From: Paragordius varius
Taxonomy: Eukaryota; Nematomorpha
Direction: 5' to 3'
NCBI GenBank assembly: GCA_964247055.1
Contig: OZ176052.1
Span: forward strand, 9,424,001 to 9,488,000
DNA: 64,000 nt
The position numbers and the translations under genes were made by a program. The notes beneath the pieces were generated by a model. That model did not search any database. It saw only the letters and a program-made list of their open reading frames with translations, and was not told where the DNA came from. Below, in pieces: positions 32,698 through 45,694 of the stretch (positions are counted from its first letter, which is position 1; each line of letters begins with the position of its first letter).

Positions 32698-34600
32698 TTA
32701 ATTTGAGTCATCTGATCCACTGTTGGCAGAGCTATCACTTTCACTCAGTTTCAAGTCTTCATCTATATAGGATAAATGTTAGGTGTAACAACTTGTTTAA
32801 TTTAAATTAATTTTTATAACATCTAGCGTTATTATATCGGTTGTTGTTTAAACGGAGAGATATCATAATTTATATGTAACCGCATTGATTAAAAAGAACA
32901 GAAAATTAATATTGAGCAAAATTAACCAAAATTAACATGTAACACATAGAAAAGGCATCTATACCCAAATCAACATTATGTTTTCGAGAATTCGTCGAAA
33001 TTGCCGATATTAATGGTGCCTTATTTGATGCAGATAATGGCTGTTTTATCGGTTTAGTTGTGGGTTGAGATATAGAAGATGATGACGATGTTGGATTTGA
33101 GAAACCAAAAGCTTGAGCCGATAAATCAAATGATCTATCACTCAAAGTTAAACTGTTCATTTTTTTGCCTATAAATAAATATAAAAATTTATAAGCTGTA
33201 CATTTTGCTGCGGTTGAATAAGTAGAAATATAAAGTAACCATCAAAATTCAATTAATCCAAATTATCTATAGATAAGTGGGGGAATGCTGGATATATGAA
33301 TGACATACAAGTTTTTAGCGAACTATTAAACAACAAATTAAAAAACGGTCCCGATGCGGATATAGAAAACACGATACAAAAAATAATTAAGATACTAGTA
33401 TCCGTGTCCATAGTTTTGTTGGGTTTAACTTTATTTGTTTCCGTGGCAACAACTTTTTTGTTCAAATTTTTGTTTTCCACAGACGATAATAATGAACTTT
33501 CTCGTTTGTTATTCGTTTTTCCTGTAAAAAAAACATTAAAAAAATATTTACCCTTTTCCATGTCCGATTCATCGGTAGTAACAGAGAGTCTTACATCCGG
33601 TTTATCTTTTTTGGCGTCTTTAGTAGTTAGATTTGTTGATATTTGTTTGTTGTCCTTTGTTTGCCTAAAACAAATACGCAAATATTATGTGTTATAACAC
33701 TTAAGAATGTAATAATAAAAATTGATAAACATAAGCAGAAACCAAATTTTAAATTTAACACTCTTCATGTTTAAAATTTTATATACTAACGTCTTGTTAC
33801 CCTAATTTAAACCATAAAACAGCATATATGGTTTAGAGTTATTATCTCTCCAAATGAATAACATAAATATAAATCCGTTTTGCTATGATAAATTAACATA
33901 TTAAATAAGGATAATTTTGAAATAATAATATAAATTTTACAACAAAGATACATTGTCAAACTAATTTAAAATTTGAGGTAAATTAAGAAAATTTTTATTG
34001 TAAATATCTTTATTAAAACATCATAGCAAAGTTGTTTTTATCTGAGGTAAAATCGTTTCGTACGCTATGAGGAAATATTCGAAAGTAACTAAAAGAGTTG
34101 TTGGCATAAAAACTTTAACACATGTTCAGGAGTTCATTAACTTTTATATTTATCAATTATGATTCAATTTAAATTATATATACATGAAGATAATACATAG
34201 AATCATTTTAATTGATTTTTTATAAATATGAAAGTACAAATTTTTTAAACCTAATTTTTTTCAATTGAATCGATGAAGTTAGTTTTTCCAATGTTATAAT
34301 TCCGGTCTCATGATCAATAATGAGCAAACATTCTTTAGGATTAAATTTTTGACATCCATTGAAAGTTGTTTCGGATGAACCATTACCCTGAAAATATATT
34401 TATTTATAACTTGAGTGTTGGGTAAATGAGCAGTGACCCGATTACCGTCTTCAATAACAACTTTGCCTATTCCTGCATCATCAATAGAAGCTGGTTTAAA
34501 ATCATCTGAAAATTATAGTTTTAATACATCTGAAGGTATGGTAAGTGTTTGAGCTTTGATTTGCAAAAGTTTTGCCAAATACCACCGGTTTTAAATCCAT
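32698..34600 (-). CDS. EAF: ELL-associated factor (EAF)
   Basis: Transcription elongation cofactor that binds ELL. Seven exons on the minus strand: 34600-34528, 34505-34411, 34387-34251, 33664-33552, 33521-33396, 33168-32965, 32762-32698 (813 nt, 270 aa; human EAF1 268). The EAF N-terminal domain is clear: YHTFRYDFKPASIDD across the first junction, then ECLLIIDHETGIITLEKL and SSIQLKKIR. A Ser/Lys-rich middle follows, and the acidic end LKLSESDSSANSGSDDSN resembles the EAF C-terminal transactivation region. Introns 1, 2 and 4 are 22, 23 and 30 nt; the conserved frame exists only when they are removed. The start ATG is in a different frame from a nearby upstream ATG (34609). AATAAA follows the stop. 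It converges with the zinc-finger gene, 189 bp apart. Confidence 0.9.
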
Positions 34601-34978
34601 TAGACATTTTTAAGTTAGGCTACGGGTGTTTTTACATGTGCTAAGGATGTAGCAAACTCTGTTACAAAAATCCGAATTTTGCTGTTAAAAGCGTAACAAA
34701 TTTTAATTTTTATGCAGGTTATTATTTGCTTTTTAAAGTATTAAAAATTGAGACATATATTTATATCAATATACAGTATATTTTATGTTGGCCAATTAGT
34801 TATATAGTGAATATTATTTTGTTCATAATTAAATATATTTATGATTTCGTTGTTTTCTTATAAATGTATACTTTTTATTTTTCCTGATAATAGATGCAGA
34901 TTTTTTGTTTAGAGCGTTTGGGCCTAAAAATGAAAACTAATTTAAAAAAGGGTCTCGACTATAATCGGTGTATATATA
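34601..34978. other. Intergenic, nothing recognised
   Basis: AT-rich sequence upstream of EAF; must hold its promoter. No motif stands out. Confidence 0.4.
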
Positions 34979-35370
34979 CCATTTACAGTTCAAATTCACC
35001 CTTAAACAATTCAAATTCACCCTTGAACAATTCAAATTCACCCTTGAACAATTCAAATTCACCTTCGAACAATTCAAATTCACCCTAAAATAAATTATGT
35101 GTTTTTTAAGATTATATATTACCTATATTTTTTATATTTATAAAAAAAAGAAATTTTGTATGTAATCAAAATAATACTGAAAAAATAATAAAATTTGCCA
35201 TAAAAATATATTTAATTTTAATGATGAGTTATATTAGACCGAAGTTTCATAATTTATTTTTAGGATGAATTTGAATTGTTCGAGGGTGAATTTGAATTGT
35301 TCAAGGGTGAATTTGAATTGTTCAAGGGTGAATTTGAATTGTTCAAGGGTGAATTTGAACTGTAAATGGT
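34979..35370. repeat. Fold-back MITE copy B, most expanded arms
   Basis: Starts ACCATTTACAG and ends CTGTAAATGGT. The left arm holds five units of TTCAAATTCACCCTTGAACA; the right arm holds the inverse units (GGGTGAATTTGAATTGTTCA) four to five times. The centre is the family core TAAATTATGTGTTTT... and an AT-rich middle. Unit number differs between copies: one or two in A, C and D, about two in E, five here. The regular arms give a false plus-strand frame reading NSPLNNS repeatedly. Flanks are TATAT/ATAAAT. Confidence 0.8.
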
Positions 35371-35376
35371 ATAAAT

Positions 35377-36096
35377 CAAGGCTTGGAACCGGAACCGCAT
35401 AACCCGGTTCCTGGGACTTTAGCAAGAACCGGTTCCATTGGGATGGAACCAAAGCGGCTCCGGTCCCAACCGTTCAGGAGCCAACCCGGTTCGACCCCCT
35501 TAATTACTGGTTCCCATATGATTTTTTTGATTTTAATTTGGTACCACTACATATTACATACTTTAAACCTAAAACTAAGCGCTTTATTAGCGATATTCTC
35601 TGAATTTTAGGCGATTCGGCTCTTCTAAAAAAAGTAAATAAGTCGAGTTCATTTATAATATATATTAGGTTTCCGTTGAAAGGAGTTTTTTTATCCTTTG
35701 TTTTAAATTTTTAGACCAGAGAAGCAGTTTGACCAGCAAATTGATTGGTGCAATAATTTTTTAAAGTTTAATTTAGATGCCATACTTAATTTAACTATCA
35801 ATTCATACCTTTTATACATTTTCCTATTATATTTTTATAATTTGTTTATTATGCTACACTGTATTTCTTTCATTATATATTTGGCTTTATAATAAATTGT
35901 TTGATTTATAATTGTTAATATCTTGGTTTTATTATTATGATAATAATTTATCATTTAATCCTAAGTCAGGAACCGCAAAATTTTTAAGAAACCAACGCGG
36001 TTCCGGTCATACTTTTTTTTACCCGGTTCCAAGCAAAATTTTTAAGAAACCAACGCGGTTCCGGTCATACTTTTTTTTACCCGGTTCCAAGCCCTG
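35377..36096. mobile_element. hAT-like non-autonomous element rich in GGTTCC, copy 1
   Basis: Left end CAAGGCTTGGAACCGGAACC, right end GGTTCCAAGCCCTG, so the ends are inverted repeats of the CAGGGCTTGGAACC type. GGTTCC/GGAACC words fill both ends. Near the right end a ~57-bp segment (AACCAACGCGGTTCCGGTCA...) is duplicated in tandem (about 35985-36095). The middle has AGAAGCAGTTTGACCAGCAA, also found inverted in the second copy at 57135-58060. It abuts fold-back copy B. No clean target duplication. Confidence 0.7.
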
Positions 36097-37070
36097 ATTT
36101 AAATTTATAAGAAATGTTTTCCATGATAGAATTTGAATAGAGCTACACTGTTTCTCAGAAAATTGTTTAATATGCATCTTATTTGAAAGCGCATTCAGAC
36201 AAGATTTAATTAAAAAAGCGTCAATAAATTTCAACCTCATAAGACTAAGCAGGGCCATTAATTATATTGTTTTTGCATTTTTCGAAAAAAAATTTTTTAT
36301 AAATAATTTAAGCTATCTATATTTTGAAAAAATTGGAGGGGTAGGGGCTGAAGATAGGGATAAGAACTCGATTATCTAAGGCGCATTAATGGATCTTTAA
36401 AAATATTTTTTATTATGGAATCAACCTATCCGCTTTATAAAAAAAGCTTCAAAACGGATTTTTGGGTAAATTATGGTATTTGACACGATGTGTTAAACCG
36501 TCGACTAATTCAAAAATTGGCTCAAATACGTTTGGGACATTTATCAACGAATAAAATTATCCATTATTGTGCATGAATGCTATGTTTTCCGAAATTGCTT
36601 CATTCATCTTTATAAATAAAATATGCATTTTAATGGTTGCTTATTTAACATTATAGTAGGACAATTTGTAACACAGTAGTGTATGGAAAAAACAACAAAA
36701 TGTTGAATAAACAAATATTTCCTTTCTTTTTGCATACACTCCTGTGTTTGCAAATTGCCCTACTATAGTGTGAAATAAGTAACCATTAAAAGGCACACTG
36801 TATATAAATTATGATTTTTAATATTTCATTATCTCAAAATGTATTCTGTAAAAAATATTTTTTGAAAAGTAAGCAAAACTCATATTCGATTCTTAATTAA
36901 TTTTTTTTTCATTATATAATACCCATATTCTAAAAGTTTTCGGTTAATTTATAAAATTGGAAGGATCTCGCATTTTAATATAATTCCCCCACTGCCATAA
37001 ATAACCCTTTAACTCTTTTTAGTACATATATTAAAAATTTATTCATAATAAGCCAACAAAACTCTACTAT
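36097..37070. other. Intergenic, nothing coding
   Basis: AT-rich. Around 36637-36805 there is a loose inverted pair (GGTTGCTTATTTAACATTATA versus TATAGTGTGAAATAAGTAACC), which may be another decayed MITE. No gene seen. Confidence 0.4.
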
Positions 37071-37583
37071 ACCATTTGCACTTCAAGAGTGTCCTTTAAC
37101 ACTTCAATTTAGTCCTTGAACATTTTAAGTTGATCCTTGAACACTTCAAACTGGTCTTTTGACTTTTTTGTTTTGTTTTTAACTTTTATCGATGAAATCA
37201 TAAATTATTCATCTATTTTATCGTTTTTAACCTATTTTCTATTATTTAACATAAATTTTAAATCAATATCAACTTTTGATCATTGAGAAACCGTATAACT
37301 TTATTAATTTCTTAAAATTATTTTTTATATTTATAAGATTTAACACTTAATTAAAAAATAGATGAGTTTTCGGGTTATTATTAACAATTTTTCATTGAAA
37401 ACAATAGTTAAATAAAAAGTGGTTTTTGAATAAAAAATTATATTTTGAATAATCAATTATTATATGATAAATAAATAGAATAAGGTTAATAAAAAAAATA
37501 CATACAAAAATTATGGTTATATCAAAATTTAAAAATTTTTACGACCAACTTGAAGTGTTCAAGGACACTCTTGTCCAAATGGT
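37071..37583. repeat. Diverged fold-back element with AAGAGTGTCC arms
   Basis: Starts ACCATTTGCACTTCAAGAG and ends with the inverse of ACCATTTGGACAAGAGTGTC. Inside the left arm are imperfect ~22-bp repeats: AACACTTCAATTTAGTCCTTG, AACATTTTAAGTTGATCCTTG, AACACTTCAAACTGGTC. The right arm has the inverse (GACCAACTTGAAGTGTTCAAGG). The ACCATTT ends and the CTTGAAC unit link it to the TTCAAATTCACCC family, but the internal sequence differs. About 513 bp, non-coding. Confidence 0.65.
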
Positions 37584-38080
37584 GTACTATTTTCATGTGG
37601 TGTACTTTGGATGACGTTATGGGATCAAACACAGGCCAATTATTATAGATGTTGTGGAAATTTAACTACTTATAATTTTTTTCACTGCTGAACAATTTTA
37701 TTCAAAGATCATGGCAAACCTCAATTTTGAAGTCCAAACCAAAATCAACAAAAATATGTTCTCATAATACAAAATTTAAAAATGGGTACGAGCAAATTTT
37801 TACAATTAACCTAGATACTATAGGATTAATTTAAAGGTGTGAGGCCTAATAATGACTATAACTCCTTATACCTTTAAATATATCAATTTTAACATTTATA
37901 CAATTTATTAGTGAAATAAAAAAAGGTTCCAAAAGTCATCTAAAAGGTTGTTACAAGTATTGCTATAAAAAGTTTGATTATCTAATTGATTGTGTGAAAA
38001 ATGCATCATGATTATATGTTTTCAATTTATACAATAAAAAAACAGAAAAAATGGCCATATGTGGAATTGTTGGAAAATGA
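37584..38080. other. Intergenic, nothing recognised
   Basis: AT-rich sequence downstream of the oligopeptidase stop. No element or gene was recognised. Confidence 0.45.
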
Positions 38081-41000
38081 TTATGTCTTGATTCCCAAAT
38101 AATGCAAAAATGCATCATCACTCGGTTCACGTCCCAAAAATTTTTTCAACATATCAATTGCATCCTAATGATAAACGATTTATAAAATTAAATTTCCATT
38201 TAAAAAAATATTAATATAAACTTATCTTTAATTAATTTTAACCAGTTTTGAAATTTTATCAAGGCATTAAAAAACTTACTACAGAGCCGCCCTTGTGCAA
38301 AATCATGCGATAATCCATGCCAGTTTTCGGATTCAAAATTCCTTCTTTAAGAAAACGACTTTCAAACATATCCATACAAAATCGTTCGCTCCACTAAATT
38401 ATTAAGCGTGTTAAAATCTCAATATAATAAAAAAACTAATGCAATTTGATATTTAATATTATTTTTGCCATATAAGAAATTTTAGCTGAAAGCGGCACTA
38501 ATATTAATCAAAAGATTCTATTATTAATAAAGAAATTTTGTTTATACCAAAACTATATAAAAATATAGTCAGTTTTATATTACACAATCTTATACTAAAA
38601 TAATCTCATATCTTTTCATATGATGAGTTTTTTCAAATAACAAATTCATATAATTATTTTTTTCATGTGTTCTTTTAAAAGATTTTTTAAAAAAAGATCA
38701 ATTATAAAGGAAATTTTATGGTTATACCATATAACTATAATATTGTCCATCGTAACCCCCTGCTAAATGTCCAAATGAGGCGGCCATATTTGTATCTTTA
38801 GTGGTTGGAAGTTTCATAATATCCTTCATTGTTTGCTCCAAAACTTGTTTGATATTAACCTGAATATGGGAAAAAACAAAAATTATATAATAAGCAAAGA
38901 TGGAATAATAGGTAAACGACCTTTTTAACACTCCATTACCTTTTGGGGTAGTTTTAAATACCAAAGTGATTTAAATTTAGAATATGTTAAAAAATACTTA
39001 AGGTATTAAGCCAAAATTAAAAATATGCCTTCTTTAGCCTTTTAGGCATATTATACAAAAAAAATAATTTTAAAAAAATGCAAAATTGCGAAAAAATCCT
39101 CTCAAGCTTTTATGCCGCCATTTTTTTCAATTTTTTCAAATCTAATGCAACATACAAATAAATCTGATTATGGTTATAAAATGTAAATAATTTTTAAGAA
39201 GCTTTCTGGCTACATCTTACTAGCAAAAACTTGATATATTTTGATTTTAATATCAGCTGTTCGTTTCCATCGTGTTTTTAAGCTGTCCCAATTTTAGCCT
39301 AAAGTGGCAAAACTGTAAAAAATATACCTTTTTTATCTAATACATGAGAACAGTGTTTGATAATTAAATTTTAACACTGTAGGTTATTTACAAAATTGAG
39401 CTCAGGGATTAAAACTACCCCAAAAGGTAAATTAGGACAAAAAAGTGAAAAAGTTATGAAGTGCTATAAAAAATATTTACAAATGTTTAAGAAGAATAAC
39501 AAGTTCCAAAGGATTTATCAAAAAATATGATTCTATATTTTTGATTGTACATATAGATATACTATCTCCCCCATCATAAGGTTGTTACATCGCCTTTAAA
39601 TTAACTCTGTAGATAATAATTAACTTTTACCTATTTAACAAAATACTAATTTTTGGATATAACAATATCCAAGTTTATAAAATAGCATGTTTGTGAATAT
39701 TATCGATGGGCTAAAAACAATAAAATATGCTACTCTTATATACTTTTAACTATCAGTAAAATAATATTAAATAGTGATATATATTGAGGGTCCATAATGC
39801 GCACATGTATAAAATGGGAAAAAAACTGTACAACCATATCCATAAAATGAGAAAAAATAGCAAAAAATGTATGACCTTTCCTTGCTGTTGCGTATGTATC
39901 AAATGATCAAATGTAGCCAAAAATAATTGACGCATAGTCATGATTGCAATGTTGGCTTTCCGCGAAGCTATAAGTTTTTTCAACAAATCTTCCGGGATAG
40001 GAGTGTTATCTAAATTAATTTATGTTTGTTTATTATGTCGCGAAAAAAAACCTTTTTTGAAAAATATCAAAAAAAAATATTTTAAAACATGGAAAAATAT
40101 ATAGGTGCTTATATTGGACTAATGTTAAGAATGTATATAAAAAAATGTAGCCTAATTGTAAAATGTATTAATATACTATATTATTATACTGAAAATGACA
40201 AAAAAGGTATGTATCATCTTACAAAAATAATCTAAACAAAAGGTTTAGCTTTGTATATTAATTTGATAAACAAATTAAAATGACCTTTATAATGGCCCGA
40301 CATAAGTTTCAAAGATTCAGCTTCCCAGCACCAATTTTCAAGCATTTGCGAAGGTGTTTCTACAAAATCACGCTCTACGCTTGTTCCACTATAAAAAATA
40401 ATTTATATATAAAAATAAAAAATCATGTCAATATAACCATCTAAACTTATTACGGTATTTTTATTATTATTTAAAAAGTTCAAATCTAAACAGTTTAGCA
40501 ACACATCATGTTTGGGTGATTTAATTTAAATAAATATTAAGTGTAGTATATGAGGATTGAAATTGGTCATTGAAAAAATGTAATCATAAACAAATTTTTA
40601 ATTGTTGTCGCCGCCCCTAAGAAAAGACCATCCAAAATATTTAATCAAATATTTATCAAGTGATTAAAAATTATGTAATGGTATAAAAAATAGTTATATA
40701 AATGAGACTCTTAACATAAATTAGCTATAATTGCAATTGATTATGCTATTTAGACTAAACAAATATATTCATTGTATCGTGGTTTTTATTATGTATTGGA
40801 TTCGTGGCATCAACGACTGTCAGATCGTCAATGACTAAATTTATGAATAACAGCAAATATTATTTTTGTCAAGTTGAAAAACCAGATAAAAATTAACTGA
40901 TAATTTAGCATTTGTTTTTTGATAAAGCTAGTTTAGCACAAAACTGATAAGTTTATAAATTTGTAACAAAAGATAGTTGAAGTGGAAAATCTATATACAA

Positions 41001-44000
41001 TCCTCTTATGATAACTTTTATCCCAATAAGCTAATTAACTACTAGCTCTTATAATAAAGCATTAGAACCTAAAATGAGCCAATTTAGTTTGTCCACAAAT
41101 ATCGTGCATAACATGTCCAAACTCATGGAAATAGGTGGTGACTTCATCATGCATCAAGAGTGGAGGTATGAGTTTCCCTGTCTCGGGATCCGTCACACTC
41201 GGTTTAGTAAAGTTGGCCACCATAGCGGCCACGGCTAATTGTCGCTTATCTTCATCTTCTATACATGAAAACGTTAAATGTAATTAATGATTTAATTGAA
41301 ATTAGCTCTTTAGTAATAAAAATTTTTTTCATGAGAAGCAACACTTGTTATCTAACAAATAATAAAGTTTTTGAAGGTATAGAAATATTATATATATAAT
41401 CTTATAAGTTTAGTTAAAAAATCTGGTGACAAATTATGTATTTGTCTTCTTCAAAATATGTAGATTACCATGAAGACATGCGCAAGAATTTTATAATATA
41501 CCAATGTATTTTACATATATTAACCGCGGTTAAATTTATTTTAATTGTTAAAAATAAAATAGCTGCAAAATGCGTATATTTCGGTAAGAATATTGAAAAA
41601 TGATCAAAATATTGACATTTCTTCATAAATCATGTTGGTCATGTAATGCATAATATTAGTAATTATTAGCAATGTAATTACCTCATTTATACTAAATTAA
41701 TCTGATATAAAATAGATGTAAGTCTCAAAAATTATATAAAAAGCAATTCTTTGCTCCAATAAACAATAATTATTGGCGCATGGGAAATAAAATACTTGGA
41801 TCTTTTTTGGGTAAAAGACAGGATGGTTTAACTCCAAAGCATGCGGCATGTCCGTATTTTCCGTCTCGCGGATGTAAATCCAAATAAAAATAGCCAAGTA
41901 ATTCGCCCGATTTAGCATCCTTCACTGAATACTTTATAGATAAAGTAATAAATTAAAATTAAATTTAATGTGTAACCGAATATAACTAAATTATTATTAT
42001 ATGGCTCCAAATATTGTTGACTTTTGTAAATTAAAAGTTTTAAATTATTAACGGTTGAATTTATATATCATGTTTTACATTAATAAGATGGTAATATTTT
42101 AATAAAATCTCAATTTTATAATAGTGAAATATGGACAAAAATTTGAAAATTCAAAATAAACTTAACGTTTCATAATTTTTTAAAAATGTTTTTTGCTAAA
42201 AAACGATGCTTTTTATATATTTGTTAAATAAATTCAAAATTTTTGCGTTAAATATCCCGAAATTTAAATTTTATTATCCATTTTTTATATGGCTTTTAAA
42301 TTTTAGTAATTATTTTGGAAAATATAGTGTGAAATAAATTATATATTTATTATGTTTACGCAAAAAAAATACCGTTTCGACATCAGGATGCCACACACTG
42401 GTTGGCTGAACTTTCGTAAAAACAAGTCGTAGTAATTTCTAATATAAAAAAATTATTATAATTTTTATAATGTTTTTATATTAGTCATCAGCGCATATAA
42501 ATTACTAAATATATCATAAACAATTCAAATTCACCGTAAATAAATTATGTGTTTTCGGGCTATAAGCTTATTATTAATAATATCTTCATGGCTTAGTTTA
42601 TTATTTTTATTATTTTGATTTTACACAAAATTTTTTTTTTAAAAAATATAAATTTTTTTTATTATAAAGTGTTTTGAAGTGTAAAGGGTATATATACTGA
42701 TCATCATTATATTTTTTTAAAGATTATAATATAATTAAAAAGGCTGCTTATAAATCAAAAGTAAATAGTTTATGGATTTCGTAAAAAATAAAGAATACCT
42801 AATTACCCTTTAATATACTAAATTCTATTGAATGTTCAAGTTTATAAATTATTGGAAATTAAATAAATTTGAAATAAAGTCAAATTTTGATTCTATGAAT
42901 GATCATGATGCATACAGGCATGAATTTCACATTGTAAAAGTTTATTGGTAGTTATATGCAATAATTAAATTAACATAATAAATAAAATAAAATTGTGAAA
43001 TTTTTTTAAAATTGACATTAATAATAAAAATGCAAATTAAAAGATAAAATCGCATATCCAAATTTAAAAACCGTTGATTCATAATAAAATAATATAAAAA
43101 ATCTGATTCTGTAATATTTAAGTTATTTTCTAAATTGTTTATAAAAGGCCTGCCCAAAAATTTTGAATATTAATATAAAATGAATGAAATTTTAAAAATA
43201 TGGGAGTTTATAAAAATTTTAAAATTCGATTCCTGCCAAATTACCCATAATTTTAAGTTAATAAAAATGAACTAATAAAAAAAGTAAAAACCAACCTGAT
43301 AGATGTTAAAAAGACCGCAAGTAACTTTATCGAGTGGAAAATATTGCTTTAATTTTTCATGATCAACTGAAAAATCATGTTCTTCAACCATGTTTGCGTA
43401 ATATTTCAGATCCCAATTATTTAACACAAGTGGGTCAGGAACCGGTTTTCCTTGCTCCTTTAACTAATACAGTAATCATAAAATTCAAAATTATAAGGAT
43501 AAAACATAAGTAAATGACAAATGTTTTAATTATGTTAAAAGAAACCATATTTGTTTGTATTTAATTTTTTTATATCTTTATTCATTGTGAAAATATAAAA
43601 TTTGTGTTACCAATTTGAATATTTAAATGAAAACGATAGGTTATATTAAAAATATGTTTTCTTTATACTTTTTCTATCTAAATGTTTACTAAAAATATGG
43701 ATTATTCTTATTAGATTAAAATTATAATTAACTGTAAAGCTTTCAATACCTCTTTTGCCTTATAATCCAACAAAACTTTGAATTCTTTATCGTAAGCCGA
43801 TCGTAATTTCTCAACGAGTCTTGATAAGAAATCTCGAACTGTTTCATAATTTTTGGCCATTCGTAATTCAGTCACGTATGCCACGTGGTTTGAAAACCCC
43901 AAAATATGCGCTTCCTATCAAATTTAGTTATATTTCAAATGAAAAAACACCAATGATTCTATAATATATGCATAAATTTGTAAATTATTTATTTGAATTA

Positions 44001-45653
44001 TTAGTTAACATACTAAATTTTTTACATTATGGATTAGGCTGAATCAGTAGGCTTTAGAATTATGTGATGCAATATCAGCAAATATTGCATCAATAATAAA
44101 ATTTATTAATATAAAATACTAAAAAATTTATAATATTTTTAGGTGATAAAATGTAGACATCAAAATATAATATTCATTTCAAGTCAACCCGATTAATTAA
44201 CTGTTTAGCAAATATATAAAACCTCTTGACCGAATAACATTTGGTAAAGAGTCATAGGCAAATACAAGTTAATAGATTTATGGAATGATTTAATAATAAA
44301 GAGGTACTCAATATAAATATTTCATAAAAATGTATTTTCTAAGATCTATTTAGCTTTAAATTACAGATATACAATAGAAGACCAATGAGGTAGAATTTAA
44401 AGATCTTTTAGATTTCATTTTCAGAAAAAATCTATAAATAAAAGGTAAACACATGATTTGGTAATATTTCATGCTTGGATATATAAAATAAGTATATATT
44501 TATGATTATATGATTAACAATTTATAACAAAAGAATATAGACGCATGCATTGTAAATTTTTTTGTAGGGAGAATAATTTAAAATAATGTTTCAAAATATT
44601 TGGCATAAACATTGGATTACATTACCATTATGTGAATTAAATTCATGTCTTAATAGACTTTGACTAAGGATATAAAGACAATTATAATCTACATATTTAG
44701 GAAAAACATTTATAATTAATTTGCTTACTGGTACAAAAAATCCGAATACTGGTATACTTAAAATTTTAGACAACACCAATCGATGAGGCATGAATAAAAC
44801 AAAAAATTATCACTTAAAAACCATATATATTATGGGCAAGCTAACTAGCTATGCTTATTGAGATTTTGCAAAAACAAGATTTCAAATTTCATTCAATTAT
44901 TATGAGATAAGTTTTGCCACAATAATTTACCCAAATATACCCCATTCTATAATAAATTAAAAATTAAATCTGGCTTTATATCAAACAAACATTTTAGAGC
45001 ATTACATAAAACTTCATTCATCACTGAAATTTTTGACAACTAAAAAAATTTAAGAGACAGTATTTCGAATTACACATGTCCACAACCATCACCGACAAAA
45101 AATAATACATAAATTAAAACCTAATTTTTTATAACTCTTTATCCACTGTTGTTTTTTAAATGCGTGTTTAGAAATGTTTCGGCGCTTATCAATATGATAG
45201 TTTATATATACTTATTTAAAAAAATATATAAGAAATTAATACCTGTTGTCTCAAAGCAAGTAATTCTTCCAAGATGGGAAGATTGGTATCAATGCACCTA
45301 TATATGCATGATAAAAATAATTATTTGCATAAATATTTAAAAAATGTACATTTCAAGTTTATACAAAAATTTTATCAAAATAGATGACAATACCGAGAAT
45401 TGAAGGCTTGCTCCATTTTCATTCGGGTTTCTGACACTTTGCACTTTTTAAGGATCGGATTTACGTGAGGATACTTCAAAGTCACTTTCAACTTTCCGTC
45501 ATCGCCCTGACAAAATATAAATAATTATAGAAAAGTGGTAAAAGGTTTTGTCCAAAAGTAAAATATTTTAAACAGTTAAATTTAAAATTCATTCGGAAAA
45601 ACAATAGTATAATATGGAAAACTCTAATGTCGCATCAATCAACAAAATTTTAA

Positions 45654-45694
<41 letters not shown>

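Noticed and set aside
35234-35452. Frame with repeated QFKFTLE residues
   Set aside because: Translation of the fold-back element's tandem arm units, not a gene.
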